Both the position numbers and the translations under genes were made by a program. Below are positions 1 through 7,561 of a stretch of 34,685 nt of DNA, in pieces. Location: contig NZ_CALMAW010000102.1 in assembly GCF_937859915.1 (NCBI RefSeq), positions 4,186 to 38,870 of the forward strand, in the 5' to 3' direction. The notes beneath the pieces were generated by a model that did no database searches, was not told the origin of the DNA, and saw only the letters and a list, made by a program, of their open reading frames with translations. Within the stretch, counting starts at the first letter, position 1. Each line of letters opens with the position of its first letter. This stretch comes from an uncultured Sphingomonas sp. (GTDB lineage: Bacteria; Pseudomonadota; Alphaproteobacteria; Sphingomonadales; Sphingomonadaceae).

Positions 1-113
1 CGCTGGCGATCGCGATCATCGCCGGGCTGCTGCTGCAAAATCCGCTGGTACTGCTGGCGATGCCGGTGCTGGTGCGGCTGATCGACGCGCGGACGATGCC
101 GGCGGACGCTTGA
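1..113 (+). CDS. 3' end of a membrane protein gene (partial)
   Basis: An open frame enters from the left edge (first full codon at base 3) and ends at TGA 111-113, leaving 36 visible residues. They are strongly hydrophobic (LAIAIIAGLLL, then LVLLAMPVLVRLID) and finish in a short polar tail, as expected for the last membrane segment(s) of an integral membrane protein. Codon use is G/C-rich at third positions, like the real genes of the window. The family cannot be named from this fragment. The next gene faces it, with 61 bp between the stops. Confidence 0.5.
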   Translation, partial: LAIAIIAGLLLQNPLVLLAMPVLVRLIDARTMPADA

Positions 114-174
114 TACGGCGGCGGCGCCTCCCGCCGTGGATTGCGGAAGGCGCCGTCGGTTGCTCGTCAGGCGG

Positions 175-1170
175 TCAGGGACGGACGACGAGGATGTGGA
201 AGCTGCCGGGGATCACGGCGCCGCGCTTCTGACCCGCAGTCGGCGGCGCGAAGCGGCCGGTCGGAAGATAGACCATGCCGTCGCCGGGATCGATAGCGCC
301 GGTGCGCGCGCCGACCTCGGTCGTGATCCGCCCGGTCACGGTGGGACCGCCCTTGCCGTCGAGCGCAACGACATCGAGTTCGCCGCTCTTGCCGCAGGGG
401 ATGTAGGCACGCCGGCGCTCGACATCGAGCAGCACCGCGTCCGGACCCTCGCCGATGTCGAGAAGCGAGACCAGCGTCCTGCACCTGGCGTCGACGACGG
501 CGGCCTTGCCGTTGGCGCAGGCCGCGATCAGCCGCTGCGTGCGGGGATCATAGGCGAGGCCGCTCGGGGCTTGGCAGCCGGGGAGCGCGATCGACCCCGA
601 TACGCGCGCCGTCCGCGTATCGACCGCGGTTAGATCGTTCGCGGCCTCATTGTTGACGAACAGCGTGCCGTCGGTTGCAAGCGCGGCATATTCGAGGCCG
701 GGCTTGAGCGGGATCGTTGCGGTCACTCGGTGCGTGGCGATGTCGATCCGGGAGATCGTGCCGGCCTCCGCGTTCATCGTGTAGGCGGTCGTGCCATCCG
801 GCGTGAACAAGGCCGCATCAGGATTGGCCCCGACGGTCATGCGCGCCACTTCGGCGCCGCTGTCACCGTCGAGGACGCGCACGCTGGCGTCCTTGCCGCT
901 GGTCACGAGCAGCGTGCGGCCGCCCGGGATCGGCAGCGCCGAATGGCCATGCGCGATCTGCCCGATCGAGCGAACGGGGGCCCTACCGGTCAGGTCGACC
1001 ACCGTCACCGAGTCTGCGCGCGCGACAAACAGGCGATGGCTGACCGGATCGACTCGCGCATAATCCCATCCGCCATCCGGTCCCGGGATGGTGCGAACGA
1101 CCGCGCCGGCGAGGGCCGTGCCGCTGATCGAGACGGCGAGCACGGCGGATAAGGCGAGGACACGGCGCAT
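175..1170 (-). CDS. Secreted YVTN/YncE-like beta-propeller protein
   Basis: 331 residues. An N-terminal signal peptide (MRR, hydrophobic ALSAVLAVSISGTALA, likely cleavage near residue 22) precedes repeated blades of about 40 residues. Each blade has a pattern such as 'VTVVDLTGRAPV', 'VRVLDGDSGAEVARMTVG', 'ISRIDIATHRVTATIPL' and 'LTAVDTRTARVSGSIALPG', which is characteristic of the YVTN / lactonase-like seven-bladed propeller fold. Proteins of this kind are periplasmic or secreted and usually of unknown function; no catalytic residues are evident. A GGGAG ribosome site lies about 8 bases before the ATG. It stands apart from the catabolic operons and may not belong to them. Family assignment is firm, role unknown. 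Confidence 0.85.
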   Translation of the reverse strand: MRRVLALSAVLAVSISGTALAGAVVRTIPGPDGGWDYARVDPVSHRLFVARADSVTVVDLTGRAPVRSIGQIAHGHSALPIPGGRTLLVTSGKDASVRVLDGDSGAEVARMTVGANPDAALFTPDGTTAYTMNAEAGTISRIDIATHRVTATIPLKPGLEYAALATDGTLFVNNEAANDLTAVDTRTARVSGSIALPGCQAPSGLAYDPRTQRLIAACANGKAAVVDARCRTLVSLLDIGEGPDAVLLDVERRRAYIPCGKSGELDVVALDGKGGPTVTGRITTEVGARTGAIDPGDGMVYLPTGRFAPPTAGQKRGAVIPGSFHILVVRP

Positions 1171-1547
1171 GCGATACTCCCGAGATGGTCGAAGCGAGCG
1201 TGGCGGCAGATGCCGTGCGGCACCAGAGAGTGTGCGGACCTTGATGGAATTTATAGTTTCGTGACGTCAGTCGAAGCCCTGCCACCACAGCCGCAGCACC
1301 GCGCGCATGCGCGTCCACAAGGTCGATTGCCCAAGCTCGTCTGCCATCATGCTGTTTAGACGCCGACGGAACAGCCATCCCGCAGCTGCGACGCGTCCGA
1401 AGCGAGAGAGGAGATGGACATTCGTCGCATCGACCTCGACTGAGATCCTACGTCAGGCCCCGACCAATGAGCGGAACCCGGATGGCGAAGTCGCGGTCTA
1501 ACGGCGCGGCTTACCTACCGACTCAGGAACCGCGAGAATGAGCCTTT
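1171..1547. other. 377-bp gap without a convincing gene
   Basis: Short open frames here have no ribosome site and poor codon bias, so I call no gene. The left part should hold the promoter of the propeller gene. On the minus strand there is a TATAAAT sequence (1249-1255), about 85 bases before its start codon, and an 8-bp perfect palindrome TGACGTCA (1262-1269) just upstream, which could be part of a regulator site. I see nothing recognisable between 1300 and 1547. Confidence 0.4.
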
Positions 1548-1838
1548 TCAGCCTCGGTGACTACTGTGCACGGTGGGGTTGTCGCCGGCTTTGCGACGCT
1601 TCAGCGCCGACGCAAGAACCAAACCTACGCCAATCTGTAGCAAGCCATACCCTCGCCGGCGTGCCGGGTGGCCGGCAAAGGGGCGCACGAGAAGGTCCAC
1701 TGCGCTGACGTCCGATCGCCAGAGTTCCACATGACGCCTTGATGGGAGCAAACCCAGCAGTCCGTCGCCGATCATAAACACCGCGGCCATCTCTGCAGAC
1801 CGTTGGACGTCAAGCTGTACTGCGGTCGGGCCGGTCAT
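1548..1838 (-). CDS. Small membrane-associated protein of unknown function
   Basis: 96 residues, starting at ATG with a good AGGAGA ribosome site 6 bases upstream, which is the main support for a real gene. Two weakly hydrophobic segments (AAVFMIGDGLLGLLP at about residues 18-32 and GYGLLQIGVGLVLASAL at about 63-79) flank a basic, polar middle with 'RRHVELW', and the protein ends in a basic tail. I do not recognise a named domain. Codon choice is clearly less G/C-biased at third positions than in the flanking metabolic genes (for example TTT, TCA, AGG, CTA and GTA are used). This suggests a different history or weak expression. It sits between the propeller gene and the crotonase gene and has no evident link to either. 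Confidence 0.6.
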   Translation of the reverse strand: MTGPTAVQLDVQRSAEMAAVFMIGDGLLGLLPSRRHVELWRSDVSAVDLLVRPFAGHPARRRGYGLLQIGVGLVLASALKRRKAGDNPTVHSSHRG

Positions 1839-1856
1839 CGCTTTTCTCCTGCGGCA

Positions 1857-2072
1857 TCAACGCGTGTCGCGGCGGTCCCGGCGCATCTTGCTACGCCAGA
1901 GGCGGCGCTCCCATTCATCTCTGGCCTTGTGTCTTTTGCAACGCTCAAGCCGTAGCCACCTCTGCGGGGCGAGGATGGCTGCAACCGGACCCGCAATGGC
2001 GATGATGCGCGCCTCGGGGGCGTGCGGCGGAAGATCGCAGTCAGAGGCGCGTTTTGGCTCGATCGTAGGCAT
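1857..2072 (-). CDS. Doubtful 71-residue basic ORF
   Basis: An open frame that overlaps the end of the crotonase gene by 32 bp and stops 18 bp before the next small gene, so it could be translated in that operon. It has one hydrophobic stretch (IIAIAGPVAAILAP) followed by a very basic, Trp/Arg-rich tail. There is no good ribosome site before its only early ATG, and codon use is atypical (AAA AGA, CTA, CTT). It may be a true small membrane-anchored protein or chance. I list it because it is the only candidate between 1839 and 2040. Confidence 0.22.
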   Translation of the reverse strand: MPTIEPKRASDCDLPPHAPEARIIAIAGPVAAILAPQRWLRLERCKRHKARDEWERRLWRSKMRRDRRDTR

Positions 2073-2766
2073 CCAGCCGGGTCGCGAACTCGCCGGTTGC
2101 GAAATGGTCCTCGAACCGCTGGTCGGCGCCGGCGCGGCCGATCAGCCCGGCCTTAAGCGTCATCAGGCTGGAGGCGGCATTGTCGACGATGTTCTGGATC
2201 AGGCCGGCGCCTGGCTGCCCCGAGCGGTCGAAGATTTCCACCAGACCGATGCGGTGCGCCTCCGCGCTGTCGATCGTGTCGCAGGAATAGAGCAGCCGCG
2301 CGGCCTGGCCCGAGCCGACCAGCATCGCGAGGCGCTCGACATCCTCCTTGGGGTAGGAGATGCCGAAGCGGGCGGGCGTGATCGCGAACAGCGCGTTGGG
2401 GCCGCAGACGCGGATGTCGCAGGCGGTGGCGATCGACAAGCCGGTCCCCATGCACCGGCCGTCGATGACCGCGATCGTCGGCTTGTTGACCGCGCGGATC
2501 CGGGCGAAGGCGCTCTTCATCACGCCGCGGAACCGCCGCCTGAGCAGGCCGCTGGTCGACAGCAGGTTGAGCTCGCTCAGATCGGAGCCGGCGCAGAAAT
2601 CGCGACCGTCGCCCGAGCGGATCACGACCAGGCTGGCGGCGCTGACATTGGCGCGGACGACGAGCTTTTCGAGCTCGCCCCATTGATCGATCGGCACCGC
2701 ATTGGCCTTGGCGCCGCGAGCGATCGTGATCGTCGCGACCTTGCCGGTCACCTCGAGCGTGAACAT
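2041..2766 (-). CDS. Crotonase-superfamily protein (enoyl-CoA hydratase/isomerase-like)
   Basis: 241 residues with the crotonase fold signatures: the first oxyanion-hole region 'DFCAGSDLSEL' (residues 56-66) and the second 'GRCMGTGLSIATACD' (103-117). By hand alignment to rat mitochondrial enoyl-CoA hydratase, the two catalytic glutamates (Glu144 and Glu164) fall on Ser111 and Pro131. A classical hydratase mechanism is therefore unlikely. The protein may be an isomerase, a hydrolase, a retro-Claisen type enzyme or a divergent hydratase acting on a CoA thioester. The ATG has a strong AGGGAGG ribosome site about 5 bases upstream. It lies 36 bp after the P450 gene on the same strand, so the two are probably cotranscribed from the promoter at about 4100. 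Confidence 0.85.
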   Translation of the reverse strand: MFTLEVTGKVATITIARGAKANAVPIDQWGELEKLVVRANVSAASLVVIRSGDGRDFCAGSDLSELNLLSTSGLLRRRFRGVMKSAFARIRAVNKPTIAVIDGRCMGTGLSIATACDIRVCGPNALFAITPARFGISYPKEDVERLAMLVGSGQAARLLYSCDTIDSAEAHRIGLVEIFDRSGQPGAGLIQNIVDNAASSLMTLKAGLIGRAGADQRFEDHFATGEFATRLDAYDRAKTRL

Positions 2767-2802
2767 CGGGCCTCCCTGTGTATGATCGTGGCGGGCACCG
2801 GA

Positions 2803-4068
2803 TCAGGCCCGGTCGAAGCGCAGATGGAGCGAGGTGACGCCGCGCAGGATCGGGCTTGGGCTGTATCGGAAACTGTTGAGGCCGTCGGCAAAGCGCAGGT
2901 TCGCGAGACGATCGAGCAGGATCGGCAGCGCGACCGTCATCTCCTTGCGTGCGAGCGCCATGCCCAGGCAGGTGTGGACGCCGGCGCCGAAGGCGAGATG
3001 CTCGCGCGCATTGGCGCGGGTGACGTCGAAGCGGTCCGGATCTTCGAAGCGCTGCGGATCGCGATCGGCGGCGCCGAAGCGCAACAGCATCGGCTCGCCC
3101 GCCTTGAGCGCGACGCCGCCGAGCGCCACGTCCTGCGCCACGACGCGCCACATATTGTTGGTCGGCGTGAGGAAGCGCAGCGTCTCCTCGACAAGATTGG
3201 GGATCAGCGCCGGCTCGGCGCGGACCGCCGCCATCTGGTCCGGGTTGAGGATCAGCTGGTACAGCGCATAGGTCAGCGTATGCGCGGTCGTCTCCTGACC
3301 CGCGTTGAAGATCTGCTGGAGGATCGCATAGAGTTCGGCGTCGTCGAGCGGCCGGCCACCTTCGGTATCCGCCAGCGAAGCGTGGACGAGATCGGACACG
3401 ATATCGTCGCGTGGCGTCGCTCGCCGCTCGGCGATGGCGTCCAGGAAGAAGCGCTGGAGCTCGATTTCCTTGTGTGCGCTGGCGATCCGCTCCTCGCGCC
3501 CGGCATTGCCCGCCAGCCGTGCGATCCCGGCGTGCAGCCAATCGTGGAACTTCGGCACGTCGTCGCGCGAGACGCCCAAGCCGTCGGCGATCACGAAGGA
3601 GGGCAGGAGGTCGGCGAAGCCGGTCTTGAACTCGACCTCGCCATCGGCGGCGAACCCGTCGATCAGGCGGTGCGTCGTCTCCGCGATATAGGGCTCCATC
3701 GTCTTGACGCGGCCGTGCGGGAAGGCCTGCATCGCGATACGCTTGTAGCGCTGGTGCGCGGGCGGATCGGCGGTGAGCAGCGTGTCGCGCCACGGCAACC
3801 CGGCCGCCATGATCGCCGCCTCCTCGGGATCGAGCGACCCGGCGCCGCCCGACAGCAGGAGGTGGGCGAAGGCGCTCGAGAAGATCTTGGGTTTTTTCGC
3901 GACTTCGAGGACGAGTGCGTAGCTCGACACCGACACGATCCCCGTCTTGGGATCGCGGAAGACCGGCGCCTCGTCGCGCAGCCGCGCATAATAGCCGTAC
4001 GGATCCTGCAGGATCGTGGGATCGTTCGCGACAATCTCGTGCAGCGGTGCGTCGAGCAGCTCCGTCAT
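2803..4068 (-). CDS. Cytochrome P450
   Basis: 421 residues, the usual size of a soluble bacterial class I P450. All hallmarks are present: the substrate-side motif DPPAHQRYKR (101-110), the I-helix oxygen-binding motif AGQETT (256-261), the K-helix ExxR (Glu295-Arg298), and the haem-binding loop FGAGVHTCLG (360-369) with Cys367 as thiolate ligand. It should hydroxylate an unactivated carbon using electrons from a ferredoxin and reductase, neither of which is encoded in this window. The ATG has a GGAGAGAG ribosome site. It faces away from the SDR operon that starts at 4230, with a lux-box-like site in the shared promoter gap, and leads the P450-crotonase operon. The substrate cannot be deduced; a terpenoid- or steroid-like ring compound fits the context. 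Confidence 0.95.
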   Translation of the reverse strand: MTELLDAPLHEIVANDPTILQDPYGYYARLRDEAPVFRDPKTGIVSVSSYALVLEVAKKPKIFSSAFAHLLLSGGAGSLDPEEAAIMAAGLPWRDTLLTADPPAHQRYKRIAMQAFPHGRVKTMEPYIAETTHRLIDGFAADGEVEFKTGFADLLPSFVIADGLGVSRDDVPKFHDWLHAGIARLAGNAGREERIASAHKEIELQRFFLDAIAERRATPRDDIVSDLVHASLADTEGGRPLDDAELYAILQQIFNAGQETTAHTLTYALYQLILNPDQMAAVRAEPALIPNLVEETLRFLTPTNNMWRVVAQDVALGGVALKAGEPMLLRFGAADRDPQRFEDPDRFDVTRANAREHLAFGAGVHTCLGMALARKEMTVALPILLDRLANLRFADGLNSFRYSPSPILRGVTSLHLRFDRA

Positions 4069-4121
4069 CGTCTCTCTCCGCGGTATCCGACATGCCTAAT
4101 CGAAAGCCTGCAGCCGCCCGC

Positions 4122-4137
4122 CTAGCCTTTTGCGCAG
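4122..4137 (+). promoter_or_regulatory. Lux-box-like operator, site 1
   Basis: CTAGCCTTTTGCGCAG in the divergent gap between the P450 and SDR genes, 54 bp from the P450 start and 93 bp from the SDR start. It fits the CT-N12-AG pattern of LuxR-family operators. It matches the site at 13360 at 12 of 16 positions, including the CTAGC half and the TTTTG core. Binding by the LuxR-type protein of this window is inferred. Confidence 0.5.
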
Positions 4138-4229
4138 GTGATCATCGGGCTCGCCGGGTGTGGGTGCACGACAAGTGCCGCGACCCGTCGCGCGCGCGGG
4201 ACATGCCCGTCGATCACGGAGTTCGCTCG

Positions 4230-5009
4230 ATGACCTACGACCTCACCGGCCGCGTGGCGCTCGTCACCGGGGCCAGCGGCAACATCGGTGCCGCCATCGC
4301 GCGCAAGCTGCGCGCGGACGGCGCAATGGTGGTCTCGGCCGATCTTCCCGGGCATCTGGGCGGCGGCGAGAGCGAGGACTGGCACGCGCTCGACATCGTC
4401 GACGAGACCTCTTGGGCGACGCTGATCGCGTGGATCGAGGGGCGGCACGGCCGGCTCGACATCTTGGTCAACAATGCCGGGATCGCGCCGATGGGCAAGC
4501 TCGAGGACATGGCGATCGCCGAATGGCGGCGGTGCATGGCGATCAACGTCGACGGCGCGTTCCTCGGCATCCGCACCGCGCTGCCGCTGCTGCGCACGAC
4601 CGCGGCCACAGCCGGCCACGACGCGCGCATCGTCAACGTCGCGTCGGCGGCGGGTGTGCGCGCCTCGCCGCTGTCTTCGGCTTATTGCACCAGCAAGGCG
4701 GCGGTCGGCATGCTGACCAAGGCGGCGGCGATCGAGTTCGCCAGCCTGGGCTATCCGGTGCGCGCCAATTCGGTGCACCCCGCCGCGGTCGAATCCGACA
4801 TGATCGACGCCATTCTCGATCGCTATTCGGCGATCACCGGCGGCACGCCGGTCGACGATCTGCGCGCCGGTCTGATCGCGGGCCATCCGTTCGGCCGGCT
4901 GGTCCGCCCCGACGAGGTCGCCGACGCGGTGCTGTTCCTCTGCTCGGAGGCGGCGCGCTATCTCAACGCCACCGAGATCCATGTCGATGGCGGCATGATC
5001 GCCAGCTAA
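4230..5009 (+). CDS. Short-chain dehydrogenase/reductase (SDR), classical
   Basis: 259 residues. Rossmann cofactor motif TGASGNIG (13-20), NNAG (81-84), and the catalytic triad Ser139, Tyr152, Lys156 (YCTSK). Asp38 at the end of the second strand suggests NAD(H) rather than NADP(H). The C-terminal 'HVDGGMIAS' closes the usual fold. I chose the ATG at 4230 because CGGAG lies about 10 bases upstream and homologous proteins begin with a short lead into the 'GRVALVTG' strand; an in-frame ATG 27 bases earlier is possible. It is followed after 13 bp by a second SDR and must form an operon with it. Likely role: oxidation of a secondary alcohol, or reduction of a ketone, on the cluster's substrate. 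Confidence 0.93.
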   Translation: MTYDLTGRVALVTGASGNIGAAIARKLRADGAMVVSADLPGHLGGGESEDWHALDIVDETSWATLIAWIEGRHGRLDILVNNAGIAPMGKLEDMAIAEWRRCMAINVDGAFLGIRTALPLLRTTAATAGHDARIVNVASAAGVRASPLSSAYCTSKAAVGMLTKAAAIEFASLGYPVRANSVHPAAVESDMIDAILDRYSAITGGTPVDDLRAGLIAGHPFGRLVRPDEVADAVLFLCSEAARYLNATEIHVDGGMIAS

Positions 5010-5022
5010 GCGGGAGACGACG

Positions 5023-5787
5023 ATGCGGCTCGAAGGTAAGGTGGCGCTGGTCACCGGCGGCGGCTCCGGCATCGGCGAGGGCATCGTGCGCCGCTTCGCC
5101 GCCGAGGGCGCAATCGTTTATCTCGGCGACGTCGACGTGCAAAGCGGGCAGGCGATCGCGGCGGAGACGGGCGCGCGCTTCCTGTCGCTCGACGTCTCGA
5201 GCAGCGCGGATTGGGCGCGGATCGCGACCGACATCGGCGCGTCGCATGGCCAGCTCGACATCCTCGTCAACAATGCCGGCGTGATCTCGAGCCAGGCGAT
5301 CGACGCAATCGAGGAGGCGGCGTGGGCGCGGGTGATGGCGGTCAACGTCACCGGCCCGATGCTGGGGTGCCGGACCGCGATCCGGATGGTGCAGGCCGCC
5401 GCGGCGCCGCGGGCGCTGTCGATCATCAACGTCGCCTCGACGACGTCCTTCCTCGGTCTCGCCAACGATGTCGCCTATACCGCGAGCAAGCATGCGATTC
5501 TGGGCCTGACGCGCTCCGCGGCGGCGCATTGTGCGCGGGAAAGGCTGCCGGTGCGGATCAACACGCTGCATCCCGGCACGACGCTGACGGCGATCCTGCA
5601 GGGCCATATCGACGAGAACCCGGCAATGCGCGCGGTCTTCGACGGCATGTCGCCGATGGGCCGGATGGCGGCGCCGAGCGAGGAGGCCGCGGTCGCGCTG
5701 TTCCTCGCGTCGGACGAGTCGAGTTACTGTACCGGCGCCGCCTTCGTCGCCGACGGCGGGCTGACCGCGATGCACCCGACGATGTGA
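5023..5787 (+). CDS. Short-chain dehydrogenase/reductase (SDR), classical
   Basis: 254 residues with TGGGSGIG (11-18), NNAG (83-86) and the catalytic Ser139, Tyr152, Lys156 (YTASK). Asp36 and Asp38 after the second strand favour NAD(H). The protein resembles hydroxysteroid dehydrogenase / 3-oxoacyl-ACP reductase type SDRs, a family that does not reveal the substrate. An AGACGA stretch sits just before the ATG, and the gene starts 13 bp after the previous SDR, so the two are cotranscribed. It ends 4 bp before the stop of the oppositely oriented SnoaL-like gene, with no room for a conventional terminator between them. Confidence 0.93.
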   Translation: MRLEGKVALVTGGGSGIGEGIVRRFAAEGAIVYLGDVDVQSGQAIAAETGARFLSLDVSSSADWARIATDIGASHGQLDILVNNAGVISSQAIDAIEEAAWARVMAVNVTGPMLGCRTAIRMVQAAAAPRALSIINVASTTSFLGLANDVAYTASKHAILGLTRSAAAHCARERLPVRINTLHPGTTLTAILQGHIDENPAMRAVFDGMSPMGRMAAPSEEAAVALFLASDESSYCTGAAFVADGGLTAMHPTM

Positions 5788-5791
5788 GGCG

Positions 5792-6376
5792 TCAGGCCGC
5801 GTGCGGGCCCGGATAGGGCATCGCATGGCCGCCGAGCGCGCGATAGGAGGGGTCCGCCGCTGACCGTGTCGCCGGATAAAGCGGCGCATCGGGGGCGGCG
5901 GGCTCGACCAGCGCGGGTCCTGGAAACGTCGCCATCGTCATGCCGAGCGGCTCGGCGCGGTCCCAGTCGTGCACCGATCGGCGGTGGACGAAACCCCAGG
6001 CCCCGTCGATCGCGCGGTGATGGTCGACATAGCGCCCGCCGCCCCACAGATCGACGATGCCGGCGTCGCGCGCGATGCGCAGCTGCACCGTCCAATAGCT
6101 CTCGCTCCACGCTTCGTCGCCGTCGACCTCGATCAGGATGTTGCTGAGCACATGGCGGGTGAGCAGCATCGGTTCGTGGATCGTCCACACCCAGTCGACG
6201 AAGTCGGCGCCGGTGCCTGAGAAGAGCGGGGTATGCTCGTCGGTTCCGCCGGGATGCCAGCAGGACAGCGCGAGGTCGCGGTCCATCCGGTCCATCGCGC
6301 GGCAATAGCGGTGGAGATTGTCGGTGATCGCCTGCTGTGCGGCGAGCATGGCGGGATCGGGGGTGGCGACGGGCAT
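5792..6376 (-). CDS. SnoaL-like / NTF2-fold protein
   Basis: 194 residues. The N-terminal half has the SnoaL-like pattern 'AITDNLHRYCRAMDRMDRDLALSCWHP' followed by 'FVDWVW' and 'TRHVLSNILIEVDGDEAWSESYW', which is typical of the cone-shaped NTF2 fold used by polyketide cyclases, ketosteroid isomerase-like enzymes and ring-modifying proteins. The start is the ATG at 6376, preceded by AAGGAG, although the frame is open further upstream. It lies 10 bp after the OYE gene on the same strand and is surely cotranscribed with it. The role may be isomerisation, dehydration or cyclisation of a ring intermediate; the family does not settle this. The proline-rich C-terminal tail (about 35 residues) is probably disordered. 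Confidence 0.85.
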   Translation of the reverse strand: MPVATPDPAMLAAQQAITDNLHRYCRAMDRMDRDLALSCWHPGGTDEHTPLFSGTGADFVDWVWTIHEPMLLTRHVLSNILIEVDGDEAWSESYWTVQLRIARDAGIVDLWGGGRYVDHHRAIDGAWGFVHRRSVHDWDRAEPLGMTMATFPGPALVEPAAPDAPLYPATRSAADPSYRALGGHAMPYPGPHAA

Positions 6377-6386
6377 CGAACGCTCC

Positions 6387-7535
6387 TTAGCCGGTGGTGG
6401 CGGGCGAGATCGGGATCGGCGCGGCATCGACCGGCTGAAGCGCGTCGGGATCGGCGTCGGCATAGACCGGATAGTCGGTATAGCCCTCCGCGCCCTGCGT
6501 ATAATAGGTCGCGACCTCGGGGCGGTTGAGCTTGAGGCTGTGCTCGTAGCGGTTCGCGAGATCGGGGTTGGCGATATAGGCCTGACCGAAGGCGATCATG
6601 TCGGCGCGGCCGTCGTGGACGGCGGCGGCGGCGGTCGGCTGGGTGAAGCCCGCGACGAACATCGCGGGTCCCTCGAACAGCGGGCGCAACGTGCCGTAGA
6701 CGTCCCATCCGACCGCATAGTCGCCAAGCTCAAGATAGGCGATGCCGCGCGCCGACAGCTGCCGGACGACATAGGAATAGGTCGCGACCGGATCGTCGTC
6801 GAAAACGTTGTGGAACGACCAGCCGGGGGACAGTTTCACCGCCACGAAGCCCGGCGACGTCGCCGCGACCATCGCATCGACGCAGGCGAGCAGGAAGGCG
6901 GCGCGCTTCTCCACGCTTCCACCCCAAGCGTCGGTGCGCAGATTGCTGTTGGTCGAGAGGAATTGCATCGGCAGATAGCCCGAGGCGGCGTGGATCTCGA
7001 CACCGTCGAAGCCGGCGCGCTTAGCAAGCACGGCGCTCTGCGCGAAATCGTCGATCACGCCGAGCACCTCGGCATGGCTGAGCGCGCGCGGTTCGGGATA
7101 GGGGCGTTTGGGGCGCGGGCAGGTGACCGTATAATGGCGTGCTGTCGGATCGGGCTGGACCGCGGAGGCGCCGATCGGCTGCGCGCCGTCGAGCATCAGC
7201 GGATCGGCCAGCCGGCCGACATGCATGATCTGGCCGAAGATCGCGCCGCCTTCGCCGTGGACGGCTTCGGTCACCCGCCGCCATCCGGTCACCTGCGCGT
7301 CGGTGTGCAGACCGGGCGTGAACAGATAGCCCTTGCCCATCGCCGAGGGATAGATGCCCTCGCTGACGATCAGGCCGGCGGTCGCGCGTTGGCGGTAATG
7401 CTCGACGTTGAGATCGGTGGGCACGCCGTCGAGCGTCGAACGCTGGCGCGTCATCGGCGCCATGGCGAGCCGATTCTTGACGGTGATGTCGCCGATGCGG
7501 AGCGGGGTGAACAGGGCGCTGAGGGCTTCGCTCAC
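6387..7535 (-). CDS. Old Yellow Enzyme-family NADH:flavin oxidoreductase
   Basis: About 382 residues, normal for the family. It has the FMN-barrel start 'FTPLRIGDITVKNRLAMAPMTR' region (9-30), 'HVGRLAD' (105-111), and the active-site strand 'VEIHAASGYL' followed by 'QFLST..N.RTDAWGGS' (179-207). Such enzymes reduce alpha,beta-unsaturated ketones with FMN and NAD(P)H. The usual substrate-binding pair His/Asn (or His/His) reads His182/Ser185 here, while the proton donor Tyr187 is kept. I place the start at the GTG at 7535 (AAGGA about 10 bases upstream). Starting earlier would overlap the preceding ACAD gene. It lies between that ACAD (26 bp gap) and the SnoaL-like gene in one leftward operon. 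A ring enone is a plausible substrate. Confidence 0.92.
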   Translation of the reverse strand: MSEALSALFTPLRIGDITVKNRLAMAPMTRQRSTLDGVPTDLNVEHYRQRATAGLIVSEGIYPSAMGKGYLFTPGLHTDAQVTGWRRVTEAVHGEGGAIFGQIMHVGRLADPLMLDGAQPIGASAVQPDPTARHYTVTCPRPKRPYPEPRALSHAEVLGVIDDFAQSAVLAKRAGFDGVEIHAASGYLPMQFLSTNSNLRTDAWGGSVEKRAAFLLACVDAMVAATSPGFVAVKLSPGWSFHNVFDDDPVATYSYVVRQLSARGIAYLELGDYAVGWDVYGTLRPLFEGPAMFVAGFTQPTAAAAVHDGRADMIAFGQAYIANPDLANRYEHSLKLNRPEVATYYTQGAEGYTDYPVYADADPDALQPVDAAPIPISPATTG

Positions 7536-7561
7536 GGGCGGCAATCCTTGCAATCGAGGGG

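Noticed and set aside
1307-1501. A 64-codon rightward frame in the 1171-1547 gap
   Set aside because: No ribosome site, low-complexity Arg/Thr-rich product and no homology that I recognise.
1864-4125. A very long rightward open frame of over 750 codons opposite the P450 and crotonase genes
   Set aside because: It is antisense to two well-supported genes, is rich in Arg/Ala/Asp as expected for a reverse-frame artefact of GC-rich DNA, and shows no domain.
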